DNA of 64,000 bases from Verticillium longisporum (lineage: Eukaryota > Ascomycota > Sordariomycetes > Glomerellales > Plectosphaerellaceae), in contig JAETXT010000005.1 in assembly GCA_019188255.1 (NCBI GenBank), forward strand, positions 496,001 to 560,000, read 5' to 3'. The number at the start of each line of letters is the position of its first letter. Positions within the stretch are counted from its first letter, which is position 1. Made by a program: the position numbers and the translations under genes. Positions 21,656 to 33,663 of the stretch are shown here, one piece after another. The notes beneath the pieces were generated by a model that was given only the letters and a program-made list of their open reading frames with translations, made no database searches and was not told the DNA's origin.

Positions 21656-23442
21656 ATGGAAGACGTGACAACCATGGCCAGCGCCGGCCTCCTCCAGACC
21701 AGTCTGATCTGGGTCACCTACGCCGCCGTCATCGCCCTCTGCCTCCTCATTGCCTCCATCACGACCTTCACGTGGCAAGCCCCCGCGACCGATCGGCCCT
21801 CGTCAGCACTGTCGCCATTGTCAGCTTGACCGCTCTGCTCGCCACCGTCCTCCTGCTGCCTGTCGACATTGCCCTCGTGTCGTCCACGACATCGGCCACC
21901 CTCGGCGTCAAGAAGGACTGGGCTACCGAAAGTCGCGTCCACAACATCCTCAAGACGCTTCGCATCATCTACTACTCGCTCTACAGCTTCGACGCCCTGC
22001 TGTGTCTCCTCGTCATCCCCTTCACCTACTTCTTCTACGAGGAGTACGACGAGATCGAAGACGAGGAGGGAACCCGACCCTTTGCCGCCCGTCTTGTCAG
22101 CGCCCTCAAGTACACAGCTGTCTTTGTGGCTCTCGTGTTGATCCTCTTCCTCGTCGGCTTCTTCGTGCCCGCCGCCGGCAACGATTCCAAGGCAGGCTGG
22201 GATCTCGACTACTTCCAGCGACTTCTCGCCGAGAACAATGGACAAAAGGCGCTGGCTTTCACCCTCGGCCTCCTCGTCACCCTCGGTACTCTTCTCTACG
22301 TCGTCTACACTGCCGCCGGACTAGCCCTGCTCCCCATGTCCTTCATCAAGTCGGCTCCTGCCATCTCGGCGCCCCAGCTCACCGAGTCGACTGCCACCGC
22401 CCTGGAGCAGAACCAGGAGCGCCAGCGTCAGCTCGAGATGCGCAATGCTGGCCGCCAGGACGGCATGCCGTCCAAGGACCGCCGCGAGCTCGAGGCTCTC
22501 ATGCGCGAGGAGCGCACGCTGCGCCGTCGCGAGCGCATCGCCGCCGAGGCCTCCGGCGAGGGACGCAGCAAGGTCTACCAGTTCTGGCTCAAGGTCTGCG
22601 CCGTGTTCCGTCCCGTCAAGCTTCTCGGCGGCATCCTCCTGCTCCTCATTGCCCTCTTCATCTGGGTCTCCATGCTCATCACGGGCATTGACAAGGCCAA
22701 GAACTCCATCTGCAAGCAGCGCTGCGGCTACATCCTCGGTCACCTCAACATTTTCCAGCCCATCAACTGGGTCTTCCTCAAGTCGGCTCGTGCCTTCCCC
22801 GTCGACTACATCCTCATGACCCTCCTCGTCCTGTTCCTCTTCAGCAGCTCCATCACCGGCATCGCCGCCGTCGGCATCCGCTTCCTCTGGGTCCGCATCT
22901 TCCAGATCCGCAAGGGCCGCACGGCGCCGCAGGCCCTGCTCATCGCCACCGTCATGCTGGCCCTCATCATCCTCGCCATCAACTATTCGATCGCCATGCT
23001 CATCGCGCCCCAGTACTCCATCTACGGCACCCAGACCTGGTGCTCGGCGCCTCACGGCAAGGGCGAGCGCCCCGACTGCCGCGACCGCCCCGACTACGTC
23101 GTCAGCTGCTCCGAGGCCCTGTCCAAGGAGGCCCGCAGCGTGTGCACGCCGTCCGTCATGTCCGAGTTTCTCAACCGCGTCACCATCACGTGGCCCTTTT
23201 CCGGCGCCGCCGCCTTCTGGGCCCAGTTCGCCTTTCTCGCCGTCTTCCTCGTCGTCTTCGTCACCGGCCTCTTCCGCACCCCCAAGCTCAACCTGTCCGA
23301 GCTCGACGAGGACGCCGAGGCCGACGAGGAGGAGGGCCTGCTGGCCAGCACGGGTCGTCGCTTTGGCGCCACCTGGCAGGACATCACCGGGCGCACGGGG
23401 CGGAACGGCGACTACGGCACCCAGGGCGCGTCTACGCAGTAG
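21656..23442 (+). CDS. LMBD1-like lysosomal/vacuolar cobalamin transporter homologue, frame broken at a C run
   Basis: Polytopic membrane protein of the LMBR1 family, matching fungal proteins annotated as probable lysosomal cobalamin transporters; a vacuolar membrane location is expected. About 595 residues with around nine hydrophobic segments, an acidic cytosolic [11 protein letters not shown] loop, a charged arginine-rich loop (about residues 245-300) and an acidic C-terminal tail. The first helix lies in one frame and everything from [12 protein letters not shown] onward in the next; the break is at the CCCCC run 21781-21785, where one more C gives a continuous ...TWQAPRDRS. The start at 21656 is used; ATG 21674 (ACCATGGCC) has the better context and is in frame. 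Many fungi do not use cobalamin, so the true cargo may differ. Confidence 0.88.
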
Positions 23443-23967
23443 CCGCTCGCGTGGCTGTCACGTCACAATGGCACTTGACCCAAAAACGATGCGGCACGAG
23501 CTGCAGGCTCGATTTTTTCTTGTTCCTCGATATCTCTAGCGACCCTTGGTTGTACACGTACTCGAGGAATGAATTTGGTCTCGGTTTTTTTTTCTTGTTT
23601 TTTTTTTTTGGTCAGGTCTGGTTCGGGTTGCACGAGGTATTGGCACTGCATACGGACGGACACGGTTTGGGCTGTAGCACGGGGTGGTACACGGCTAGGA
23701 GTCCCGGGTGGTTCTTTTAGGTACAGCTATGACGAGTATAATGACACGCACTGCGTTGGCTTGAGCGGCTGAAACAAGATGACATGTACCAGTTTGGCTT
23801 GCGAGAGTGTACCTGGCTTGCGAGAGACTGTACCTGGCTTGCGAACGACCTCGACATGTGAAATGACGAAGAACGAGAAAGAGGGCTTCACATCTGATGA
23901 TGCTCAAGTGTGACGTCACAATCCTGAGGACATCGCCATCGTCCTACACGCGTGTCCTAACAGGACG
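23443..23967. other. convergent intergenic region with poly-T tract
   Basis: Spacer between two convergent genes. It holds two T-rich tracts (about 23584-23610) just after the LMBD1 stop and three close tandem copies of TGGCTTGCGA-like words near 23793-23842. It presumably contains both 3' ends. Confidence 0.5.
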
Positions 23968-25293
23968 TCACGCCCCCAGCGCCACCCTCTTGGGCCGCGG
24001 ATCCCGCCCCAGCAGCACGGCCTTGTGCGTGCGGTCGTCAAAGGCGGCGGCGGGCCCGACGTGCATCTCGCGCCAGCACCGCGTGCAGTAGCCGTCGTCG
24101 TCGCAGCCGAGGCACCGCAGCGTCGCGTCCTCGAGGCAGACGGTGCACCAATTCTTGGCGTCGTCGTCGGTGTAGCCCGTCCGCGAGCGCAGGCGGTTCG
24201 CCGGCTGGTCGCTCGGCACGGAGGGCAGGCCAATGTCGTCGGCGGCGGCGGCCTCGGCGTCTTGGTCTGACGAGGGCAGGCGGAGGGCGGCCATGCGGGC
24301 TGTCAGGGAGTCGTCATCTGTGGGACGCGAGGAGGCGACGGGGCCAGAGGGGACCGAAGGCAGAGACAGGAAAGGTTCGCCATCGTCGCCGTCGTCGACG
24401 TCCTTGTGGGGGATTATGGCGGACGGGACAGAGGGCAGGGAAAAGGGGGAGGCAGCGGCCTCGGGCGTCTGGCGTCCGGCGTTCCCTTTCTGAGGCCCGT
24501 CTGCCATCTCATGAGGCAGGTTCTCCGTCGGCCCGTCTCGTGAGCCGGATGACTTTGGGTTGAGCTTCGCATCGAGTTCGGCCTCGTCGAGAGCCTGAGC
24601 TAGCAGCGCGTCGACGTCACGGCCCATCTCCTCGCCATCCGTGTCCTCGTCCGCATCCCGCTTCTCAGCCTCGGGGTCATCTTTTCCACCAGCGGACTTA
24701 TCGTCTTGCCGGTGGATGTCCTTGGAGAGCTCGTGAAGAAGAGCCTCAACGCGTGCTGTCTCGGGCTGCAGATCAAGGGTCCACCTGGGGTCAGCCTCGG
24801 GATCCTCATCCTGGAGGAGTTCCTCGAGGGTCTGATCGTCGGTCTGCAGGAGTGGATCGACGTCGTGGGGCTGCTCCTGCTCCTGTTCCTGCTCCTGCGG
24901 CGGCGGCGGCGATGAGGCAGAAGCTTCTTTCGGCCTCGGTGTCGGTGGTGAGGCCTGCGAGGAGGAGACGGCGGCGGGCGGTGTGTCACGCTCCGGTGTG
25001 TTCCTCAGGGAACGCAGGCGCGCGGCGAGGGCATCTTCTCTCGACGGTGGCTTGGCAGGCTCGATGCCGATGGAGACATTGAGGGCACTTTATTTTTGTG
25101 AAAAAAAAAACACTTTGCTTAGCTTGGGTTGTTCTTCTCTCACGCAAGGTTGAGCTGGCAGACAGCAGCGGGCTGAGATTTACTTTGCTGAGCGGTTGAG
25201 AGAGATGGGTGAGTTGTTGGCGTGGGGGCTGGAGCCTGAACCTCCCTTGAGGGCATTCAGCCTGTCGAGGAGGCTCTTGTCACGGCTCGACAT
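23968..25293 (-). CDS. ANCHR/ZFYVE19-like zinc-binding protein
   Basis: Likely homologue of the abscission/NoCut checkpoint regulator, which in animals binds VPS4 and delays ESCRT-III-driven membrane abscission; the role in this fungus is inferred. Exons 25293-25184 and 25087-23968 with a 96-bp intron give 409 residues, frame intact. The start MSSRDKSLLDRLNALKG is followed by a proline-rich and Gln/Glu-rich linker. A conserved acidic helix around DPEADPRWTLDL lies near 125-145. A C-terminal cysteine-rich zinc module spans about 351-374 (CTVC..RCLGC...YCTRCW) and ends with REMHVGP. LPSVPS occurs three times, at about 254, 279 and 324, and may be a short binding motif. The intron ends after a T-rich tract. 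Confidence 0.72.
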
Positions 25294-26911
25294 GAGGGCG
25301 GTCGCGGAAGCTGTTTTCGGAGATGAAGAGAGTTGACAATGCAGGGATGGTCAGAAGCGCCGCGTGAGGTTAGGGTGATGGCGACGGTTGATGGCTGATG
25401 GTTGATGGCTGGTAGGCGAGCACGTTGGAGAGGGTCGGGTAAGCTGGGTTCGGGGGTGGAGCTGCCCCTCTGCCCCTCATCAGGCTTTCTGCAAGGCACG
25501 AGCAAGGCCACGGCGCACGCACGGTGCGGTTCGCAAAAAGGCAGGATCTAGAAAGCCATCCAGTTTGACGGGCTGCAGAGGAGGTAGGGAGAGTCAGCTG
25601 CATCAGACCATGTTTGCAGTGGATATGCAAGGCAATCAGATCTGGCACGAGGCATGGAAGCACATGGCTGATGATCAAAGATGTTTCGGCGGACACCAAT
25701 GCACACAGCCCTGCGGCTGGGGTGGCACCAGCCTCGATACCGGGTCACGCCCACTGTCAAGCTTACAAAGGCGGTCCACAGGGATGAAGGCAATACTCTG
25801 GCTCGCCGCCAAATCAGAAGCTCGACAGCGCACACGGCCCTACGGATAGCACGGTGCCGAGACCAGCTCCCCCAAGCCGCCCCAAACCCCAATGGGGAGG
25901 TCGCTTTCCTGCAGGGCCTGGGACTGGGGGCCAAGAGCGTCATTTGCTCAACCGTGCCCGAGATGTGCAGCAGAGGTGAGGGGCAGAGGGGGCCTCAAAA
26001 AGAGGCCTATTGGGCTGCCGATGCGACCGAGAAGCGGTGCGCTCAAAGACGTGATGGCGCACACGGGGGCTCTGTGGCTCAAAGGGCCGGTTTGCTGCCC
26101 CAAAGACTATTCTCAAGTTTGGTGTTTGGGCTGGAGCGTTTTGGAAAACTGGATGGGCACGACGAGGATATAAGACGGGATGAAATACCTTGGCCAAACA
26201 GCTGATGACACGACCTGACGTGGTACATTAGGTATCTAGTAACCTCAGAGGTCGTTCTAGCCGCGGACAGGTCAATCCTCTGCATCATCGTACTTACCCA
26301 AGGTACCACTCGCAACTCACACTCGTGCCAGCGATCAGGACCCTGGATCGCCACTCGATACCGTCATCGACTGAAACGTCATTGTCGATGAAGAATCTCT
26401 GCATCGCGCCGTATTAGCTCCCAAGACCTTCTTCGCCTCTGTGAGGCGTCGAAACGGAGTGTCATCTCCACAAAACCCCGCCACTGGTTCATCGGCCGCC
26501 CACTAAGGCACAAGTGCACCGCCCATGTCCACCAGCCGCCCGGAAATCAGGCAACTGCGGCCCAGCACTGCAGCCCAGTAGCTTCCCCGCTGGCAACGAT
26601 CCTTCCTTCCGCCTTCGACCATTGCGCTTGGGTTGGGGCAGTCACTACCAGCGCATTGCTTATTAGGCCAAACGCCTCCCGCGGCTGCGTCTCGTCCGCG
26701 CATCATTTTTCAGAAACCACACCTACACCTTCCAGCTTCTCAGCATAGCACAGCATAGCACAGCACCCCCTTGCGATCCGAGCAAGGCTGCGCATACTAC
26801 TTTTTCTTCTGTGTGCATCTACCTACACCTGCGTCCATCTACGTCTACACCTACAGCTTATCGAGACTCCCATCGGAATCATCGGAAAGGAACCCGACCG
26901 GACGGACCAAC
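25294..26911. other. divergent promoter region, no gene seen
   Basis: About 1.6 kb between two genes transcribed apart. Frames such as 25681-26205 plus and 25548-25943 minus overlap and lack motifs. The 180 bases before 26912 hold a C/A/T-rich leader with repeated CTACACCT and an AGCACAGCATAGCACAGCA-like repeat near 26740-26765. Confidence 0.5.
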
Positions 26912-27775
26912 ATGAAAATCCAGATCTTCTTCACGACGGTGCTCACCGCCTGCGCACTCGTCGCCGCCCTCGTGGCGCCCGAACACCACAACGTTGAGCG
27001 CATTGCCCGCAACGAGCACGACTCTGAACTGTGGAAGCGCAAGGGCGGAGGCGGTGGTGCTCGCGGTGGCGGTGGCGGTGGTGGAGGCAACCGTGGAGGA
27101 GGCGGCAGCAGCAGCAATGGCGGGTGAGCATCATTCTTCCAACCCATCCCTCCTTTTCACAGGACAACGATACTAACCCTCTCCCGTGCCCAGTCGCCCT
27201 CCCAACACGGGCGGTTCCCAGGGCGGACGCACCGTCGGCGGCAGCGGTCCCCAGCCCAGATTCGGCGGCGGTCGCTACTACGGAGGTGGTGCCGTGGCCC
27301 CTACCGCGCCGGCAACCGCAGCCCTGTCGGCTTCATCGCGCCCTTTGTCCTCGTCGGCGCTGCCGCCCTCTACTTCTGGCCCGGCAGCTGGTACGGCCAC
27401 CGCGTCCAGCACTACGAGTTCAACAACACCCACACCTTCTTCAACGAGTCGGCCAACGAAAACCAGACCAAGCCCGTCATCTGCGGCTGCATCGAGGAAC
27501 TGCCCTGCGGCTGCGACGAGCCCCAGGACCGCGGCGACCGCGACGCCTTCCTCAACGAGCTCATCGGCAACGGCTCCTACGCCGCCCTCAACAAGTCGGT
27601 CATTGATGTGGGCGAGCGCGACGGCAGCAGCACCATCCTCCTCAACGGCACCCTGCCCAACGACACGACCCTCGCCGACGCCAACGCCGAGAGCGCCGCC
27701 ATGCATGCGCTCGTGCACAATGTCGGCTGGTGGCCCATGGCCGGCGCCGCGCTGGCCGCCGTCCTCATTGCATAG
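26912..27775 (+). CDS. glycine-rich conserved fungal secretory/membrane protein, frame broken at a C run
   Basis: Two exons, 26912-27123 and 27194-27775, with a 70-bp intron; 264 residues if one base is restored. A signal peptide (about 1-22) is followed by a KRK processing-like site and a long Gly-rich stretch with interspersed Arg/Asn. A hydrophobic segment (IAPFVLVGAAALYF) follows, then a domain with an ICGC...PCGC cysteine pattern, several N-glycosylation sequons and IGNGSYAALNKS. The C-terminus is hydrophobic and could be a GPI or membrane anchor. This layout matches an uncharacterised fungal family of Gly-rich proteins (DUF7732-like, recalled rather than checked). The break lies at the CCCC run 27298-27301: GGGAVAP before, YRAGNRSPVGF after in the -1 frame. 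Function unknown; cell-surface location likely. Confidence 0.75.
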
Positions 27776-28776
27776 ACGGGCGCTCGAAGGCCCCGTCCTG
27801 CCGGTTCAGATTCTGAACCAACAGCCTACATGGGGCAAATTAATACGTTCAGTGCCGCGTTCTTTCTTATTTTCAGACCGGCGCAACATGCCGTCCTCAG
27901 AAGCCTTGGACACGTGGATGATGTACTTCTTTTTAATGGCGTAACGGTGGGGAGGGCAGAATACCTGGGACTCTGACATCATCTCGGGCGTTGGGGGTGT
28001 CTTTTGACTAGAGTTGACATCGGCCACGACGTCAACTCGTTGCCTTGGGCGCAACTCTTGGCGTCGCTTTGAATTTTGATAGGCATCAAAAGAAAATTGA
28101 CATGGACAGCAAACGATTACCATAGCCAGCAGCACTTGATATTGTCGGTCTCCGCTCGCGATCCCACCCACAAGTGCCGTGGTCCACCCTGCCTGTCACT
28201 CCCTGCCAGTCAGACTCGCGCTTTCACGTCAGCGGACGGTCGACATGGAATGACATTTCCGGCGCAGTCTAGGATGGCAGCGTGACACAATCAGTGTTCA
28301 CTCTTGTTATTGCGGCAATTGTGGTACCGCCGCACTGGTTGAGCCTCGTAGGGTGGCAGTCGTGGGCATCATTTCCCTGAAAAGATGCTTCATAGAGTGA
28401 GGGCCATGATCCCGGCACGCGAATAAGCTTGGACAGAGTCACATCGGCCCAATCACGTACCACTGAACGACTTGCGCAGCCTCAGCGAGAGTCATGCCCT
28501 GCCAACCTCTAATCAAACCATACTGAACTCGCTTTGAGGAGTTACGAAGCTAGGAAACCTTACGATTCCGAACAAGCCGCATGATGCCTGTTCTGCCCAG
28601 TACAGTACACCACCGGCTGCTCCCGGCAGCCTGGCATGTTTCTTGGTATATAGACCTCTCGATGGCTTCACCCAGATAGGATCGCCTCCTCAGTACAGGG
28701 CAGCTGTATCTACATCTAATACTTCAACTTTAACAGTTGTAGCCACTCTTTCGGACCTCCAGCGACCCCTATAATC
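27776..28776. other. intergenic region, no gene seen
   Basis: One kilobase between two plus-strand genes. Open frames (27806-28171 minus, 28076-28285 plus) have no conserved motif. It should contain the 3' UTR of the upstream gene and the promoter of the downstream one. Confidence 0.5.
28647..28652 (+). promoter_or_regulatory. TATA-like box of the flavin amine oxidase-like gene
   Basis: TATATA occurs about 125 bases before the ATG at 28777, followed by a C/T-rich leader that would begin near 28680. Confidence 0.45.
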
Positions 28777-30137
28777 ATGCATTTCCACCATTTGTCCCTC
28801 TGGGCTCTGGCCGCCTCGTCAGTGCAGGCCGTCCCCCCCGCCCCCGAGATCAATGTCGATGTGCTCATCATTGGCGGTGGCGCCACCGGCGCATATGCTG
28901 CTACTCAACTCCGTGATCAGGGCAAGAAGGTGCTGGTCGTGGAGAGCGACACGAAGCTTGGCGGCCACGTCGATACCTTCATAGACCCAGCCACGGGTGC
29001 GCCCATCGACTACGGCGTCCAGGCCTACATCCTGAACAATCAGACGCAGAGTTTCTTTGATCGGTTCAACGTCGCGCTCAACGCTTCGACGCAGTCGCCT
29101 TTCCCTAGCAAGCTTGTCGACTTCAAGACGGGTTCTGTCGTCCCGAATGCCACGGCCACGGACATTCTGACGCTCATCGGCCCCATTGTCGACTACATCA
29201 CAGCGGTGACGCCCTACACAGGCATCGCTCAGGGCTACTATGACATTCCCCAGCCAGTCGACCCTCAGCTCCTCGAGCCGTTTTCCAAGTTTGTGGCCCG
29301 TAACAACATTACGGCCGAGATGGTGCAGCTCACTGGCAGTTCGCCCACGGCGTCGGCAACCTGTTCGAGACGCCGACGATCTACGTGCTCCAGAACTTTG
29401 GTCTGCCGCACATCCTCGGCCTCGCGGCCGGCTACGTTTACTCGCCCGCCGGCAACCAGCTCTTGTACGACCGCGTCGCCGACTTCCTCGGCAAAGACGT
29501 TCTCTACTCGAGCCGCGTCGTGTCGTCGACGCGCACGACATCCGGCGTGACGGCCGTCGTCAAGGGGGCGTGCAGCACCCGCACCGTCCGCGCCACAAAG
29601 CTCCTCATCACGATCCCGCCGACGCGCAAGAACCTCGCCGTCTTCAACCTCGACAACAACGAGAAGAAGATTTTCGACCAGTTCAACGGCATCCCCTACC
29701 ACGTCGGCATCATCCGCAAGAGCAGCATGACCGACCTGACCAACTTTTACAACGTCGACCTCCAGTCGCCGACCCTGCTGCCGAGCTCGCCCTTTGTCTT
29801 CCGCTTCGAGACGGTCGGCGTGCCGGGCTACCAGACGGTCAAGGTCATCGGCGAGCCGAGCAACGCCAAGGCCCCCACCCTCGCCCTGACGCCCGCCAAG
29901 ACGGTCGGCAACGCCGTCAGCGGCACGCCCGGCAACCCCAGCACGGCCGCCTGGGGCCAGCACAAGGACCTGGGCCTGCAAGTGCCCATCAACGCCGTCG
30001 CCGACGGCTTCTACACCAAGCTGTACGCCCTGCAGGGCGGCAGGAGCACCTGGTTCACCGGCAACGCCTGGTGCTCCGACTACTCGCCTCTGCTGTGGGC
30101 GTACACGGACGAGAGGATTCTGCCTAACCTTCTTTGA
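28777..30137 (+). CDS. secreted FAD-dependent amine oxidase-like protein, frame broken
   Basis: Flavoprotein of the NAD(P)-binding Rossmann/flavin amine oxidoreductase type, predicted to be secreted; substrate unknown. About 453 residues when the break is bridged, with no intron. A signal peptide covers about 1-18. The dinucleotide-binding motif VLIIGGGATGAYAATQL is followed by VVESDTKLGGHVDTF, the standard FAD-binding start of the family. Around 29331-29334 the frame shifts by -1: VQL before, WQFAHGVGNLFETP after; one extra T gives VQLTWQFAHG. The C-terminal half contains the conserved ITIPP motif and ends in a WFTGNAW..DYSP stretch that resembles the FAD-contacting C-terminal motif. The start was chosen because the signal peptide begins there. 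Confidence 0.82.
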
Positions 30138-31940
30138 GGGGGGGAGAGAGAGCGAGGCATGATGATGAGGGGGTTCTATCGGGGGTTTCATTCACTATTC
30201 ATAATGGGCAGCGATCATGTGCATTATTTTACGAGACTTGCATGCGGACAGAGTTTTTGGAACTGTGATTTCTACTGCCTTTTCGCCCTCCTGTGGAACA
30301 TCTGGATCGTGCTTTGGTGACGAAACTTGCAGTGCACGATGAAGTGAGTTGTTTGTTTTCTTCATGCGATGAAACGCGGGCTCTATGCCCTGGGAGTGGC
30401 AGAGCGGCAACGGCATGTTGTTTGGCAATATCGCCCGCCCGATGGACGGTTGTTGCATGCCATCACTGCATTAGTGTCTCCCTTTCCATTGCTGTGGAGA
30501 GTCTCGGTATTTTCCGCTCTTCTCGTATAAACGTCACCCTTGACAAGATAGTCAGCTGGCCATTGTCGTACTCTGGGTGGAGGCCGTGAACCTTACGGAA
30601 ACCCTCCTAGGTTTTGGGTTGCCCCTTTCTTTACTCACTGAAGTACGGGCATGATAGCGAGGTGTCAGGCCGAGGCGTGAGCAGAGGGAAGGTCTTCCGC
30701 AGTGATTTGTCAACATACGGGAGAGGAATTTCTGAACTTGGGTTTTCCGCGGTCCTCGTGTCCAAGAGAGCCCCTTAGCCTCCTATTTCAGAGTCCTCCA
30801 GCCCTCCGCAGATGCCTCCTAACAGAACTCGCTACCATGGTGAATTCTGACTGGACCCGAGGGAACCACAAGACGAGCAGGGGACTGCCCGGCGTTTGAT
30901 CGCAGAAGTTGGGAGGACAAGGCCGACCGCAGCGATGAAATGATTATTAGGAAGGCCAATGGACTAGAGTTCGAGGAAGGGCATCAATTATTCTACCTCT
31001 CTAGAGACCCCCAAGAGACGAACAGTTGATCCCTTCACTCGTTGCGAGACTCCTTTGACGAATTCCCTTGGCAGAAAGTATTTTGCGCTACTAAAGCGAA
31101 TGAAATATAGAATCAGAAGGGAAACAGTTAGTTGTTTTCTCTGGCTTGATTTGTGCTAATGTCAGTGCCAAGATGGAGGTATGTTATGTAGTAAACCCTA
31201 GATATCGGTAGACCAGTTGATGCCCGGGTTTTCTTTTTTCTCTTGATCCTGTAATCCCCCTGCGTGTATCCTTTACTCTTACGCTTCATGGTTAACCTCT
31301 CGCCGTATTCTTGTCCTGGAATTTCGCAAGCATTTCCGTCGCCTCTCGTCCAAGAGAGAAGGGTTAAAGTTGAAGACACGTCGTCTTCTCCAGCTCAGCC
31401 ATATAAAATAAACATTCTCAAGCCACTCAAGCAGTCGTTTTGCACGCTCCATGATGCTCAATGGGGCCATGAAGGGTTTGAAGAAGCTCTGGAATATGTT
31501 TACGAGAACTCAACCATGTACTAAAGATTCAAGCATTGGCACGCAGCTAGAGGGTTGCTTGATCTCAACCAAGTTCAACCTAGCTGTTTCGTGACACAGT
31601 TGTAAATGAAATTCATACAGTAAATACCCATATTTTTTTAAGCCTTGATTCATTCTCGAGGAGCATCTCCACACATCAACCCATTCAACTACAGATCGTT
31701 CTCGTAATGGCCAAGCTTGGCCTGTCTCAAAAAGGCAACGACAAAGGCCGGCTGATTGGACTAAATCCCCCCACTAGACCCCCCCCCGACAAGGGCATTT
31801 TTGACCAATGATGCGCAACGCGTCCCGCCAGGTGGCATCCATCACGTACCTACCTTGCCAGGTACCGTACCTTACCTTCGGTGAGCTACTCAACTCCTCG
31901 AAGCTCCCACCACTACCATCACCACCACAACGACACGGCC
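30138..31940. other. intergenic region, no gene seen
   Basis: About 1.8 kb between two plus-strand genes, rather AT-rich between 30950 and 31660. Open frames are short and unrelated to known proteins. A C9 run at about 31780 and a GGTACC/ACCTACC cluster (31847-31878) occur just upstream of the PIG-U gene. Confidence 0.5.
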
Positions 31941-33308
31941 ATGCCCCCGAGCCATGACCGAGCCATGCAGCAAATCACCATGACAAAGGGGGGCAAGGCT
32001 GGCCTCTTCCTCGCAGCCGCCGCCCTGCGACTCGTCCTCTTCGTCGGCTTCCCGCGACTGCCCGACCTGCTGACTGGCCGCGTTGAGATCTCGACTCCTG
32101 TGACGAGTTTCAAGCGACGTGAGTTCCTCACTGAACCCCCGAGCCTGTCGATGACCGCCCATCGCTGACACAGACACAAAGTTCAGGAAGGCTTGTTCCT
32201 CTACAACCATAATGTCTCGCCATACGACGGCGGCGTCTACCACCAGGCACCCCTCCTCCTGCCGCTCTTCTCCCTGCTGCCCGACCTCAAGGCCTGGCCC
32301 ATATTCGCGTCGCTCCTCTACATCGTCGTCGACCTCCTGAGCGCCGACGCTCTCGCCAAGATTGCCGATTCGGGCGACGCCGGCGCGTCGAAGCACTTCA
32401 CATCACCGCGCCGCGCCACACGCTGGAACGGCGTCGCCGTCGCCGCCGCCTTCCTCTTCAACCCCTTCACCATCGCCACGTGCCTCGGCCGGTCGACGGG
32501 CGTCTTCTCGACCTGCGCCATCCTTCACGCCATTGCCAAGGCCATCGGCGGCGCCCCCGTGAGCGCCGTTGTCGCCCTGACCTTTGCCGGCTACCTCTCG
32601 CTGTCGCCGCTGCTGCTACTGCCGCCGCTCCTCCTCCTCGCCTACGACCGCCAGGCGCCAGCTCGTCGTATCGCCTCGCCCGTGCAGTTCGCCGCCACCC
32701 ACGCCGCCGTCGCCGGCGCGACGCTCCTCGCGCTCCTCGGCCTCTCGGCGCTCCTGACGGGCGGCTCCTGGGCCTTCCTCGGCAGCACGTACGGCGTGCA
32801 GCTGACGCTCTCGGACCTGACGCCCAACGTCGGCCTCTGGTGGTACTTTTTCGTGGAAATGTTCGACTCGTTCCGCGCCTTCTTCCTCGCCGTCTTCTGG
32901 CTCCACCTCGCCTCGTACGTCGGCGGCCTCGCCGTGCGCCTGCGCGCCCAGCCCCTCGCCGCCCTGACCCTGCTGCTCGGCGTCCTCGCCATCTTCAAGC
33001 CCTACCCGTCCCTCGCCGACGCGTCCCTCTTCGCCGCCGCCGTGCCGCTCTACCGCCACGTCTTCCCCCTCATGCGCTACCCCTTTGTCACCGCCTCGGC
33101 CATCCTCTACGCCTCCTTCCTCGGCCCCGCCTTTTATCACCTGTGGATCTACGCCGGCAGCGGCAACGCGAACTTCTTCTACGCCATCACCCTCGTCTGG
33201 AGCCTCGCGCAGAGCCTGCTCGTCAGCGACCTGACCTTTGCCATTCTGCGCGACGAGTGGGAGGTCGACCGCCCCGCGATGGTCGGCAAGGAGGTCCGTC
33301 AGATTTAG
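31941..33308 (+). CDS. GAB1: GPI transamidase subunit PIG-U / Gab1
   Basis: ER membrane subunit of the GPI transamidase, which attaches GPI anchors to proteins; Gab1/PIG-U is needed for recognition of the anchor. Exons 31941-32118 and 32182-33308 with a 63-bp intron give 434 residues. The protein is strongly hydrophobic with about nine to ten membrane segments. Signatures of the family are VSPYDGGVYHQAPLLL after the first helix, FNPFTIATCLGRSTGVF, and NVGLWWYFFVEMFDSFRAFF in the centre. The start is uncertain: ATGs at 31881, 31941, 31965 and 31980 are all in frame; 31881 would add a His-rich leader, and 31980 (MTKGGKAG) is close to the first helix. The frame is intact throughout. Confidence 0.9.
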
Positions 33309-33663
33309 GGGCCTGCCATGTTGGGCGATTCGGCCTTTTTTTCGCCGCTACTTGGGATGGGCATTGGTATACCGGGTGTCAACGGGCGGGATGCATAGCA
33401 GGAGGGAGACACATGTATGATTTAGCTGTATGCCTGCTTGGAAAAAAGGCAGCCACATGGGATGGGTTCCCAAAAAGAAAATGATGATGCTTGTAAAGTC
33501 GGCCTGTTCCTCCGAGCTCGTGAAATTTGTACATGGAAAATACACAGCCTACGCGTATCTACCTCGTTACTCTACAGTAATGTACCGCCACGTGGTCTCT
33601 TACTCAACAAAGTCACCAGGGGGCCTCGATGCCCAGCCCAACGCAGCGTGCGCAGGCCCGACA
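33309..33663. other. convergent intergenic region
   Basis: About 350 bp between PIG-U and SAM37, which converge. Nothing beyond AT-rich 3'-end-like sequence is visible. Confidence 0.5.

Noticed and set aside
32480..33484. 334-codon plus-strand frame rich in Arg/Pro
   Set aside because: Alternate frame of the PIG-U gene; composition is typical of a shifted GC-rich frame.
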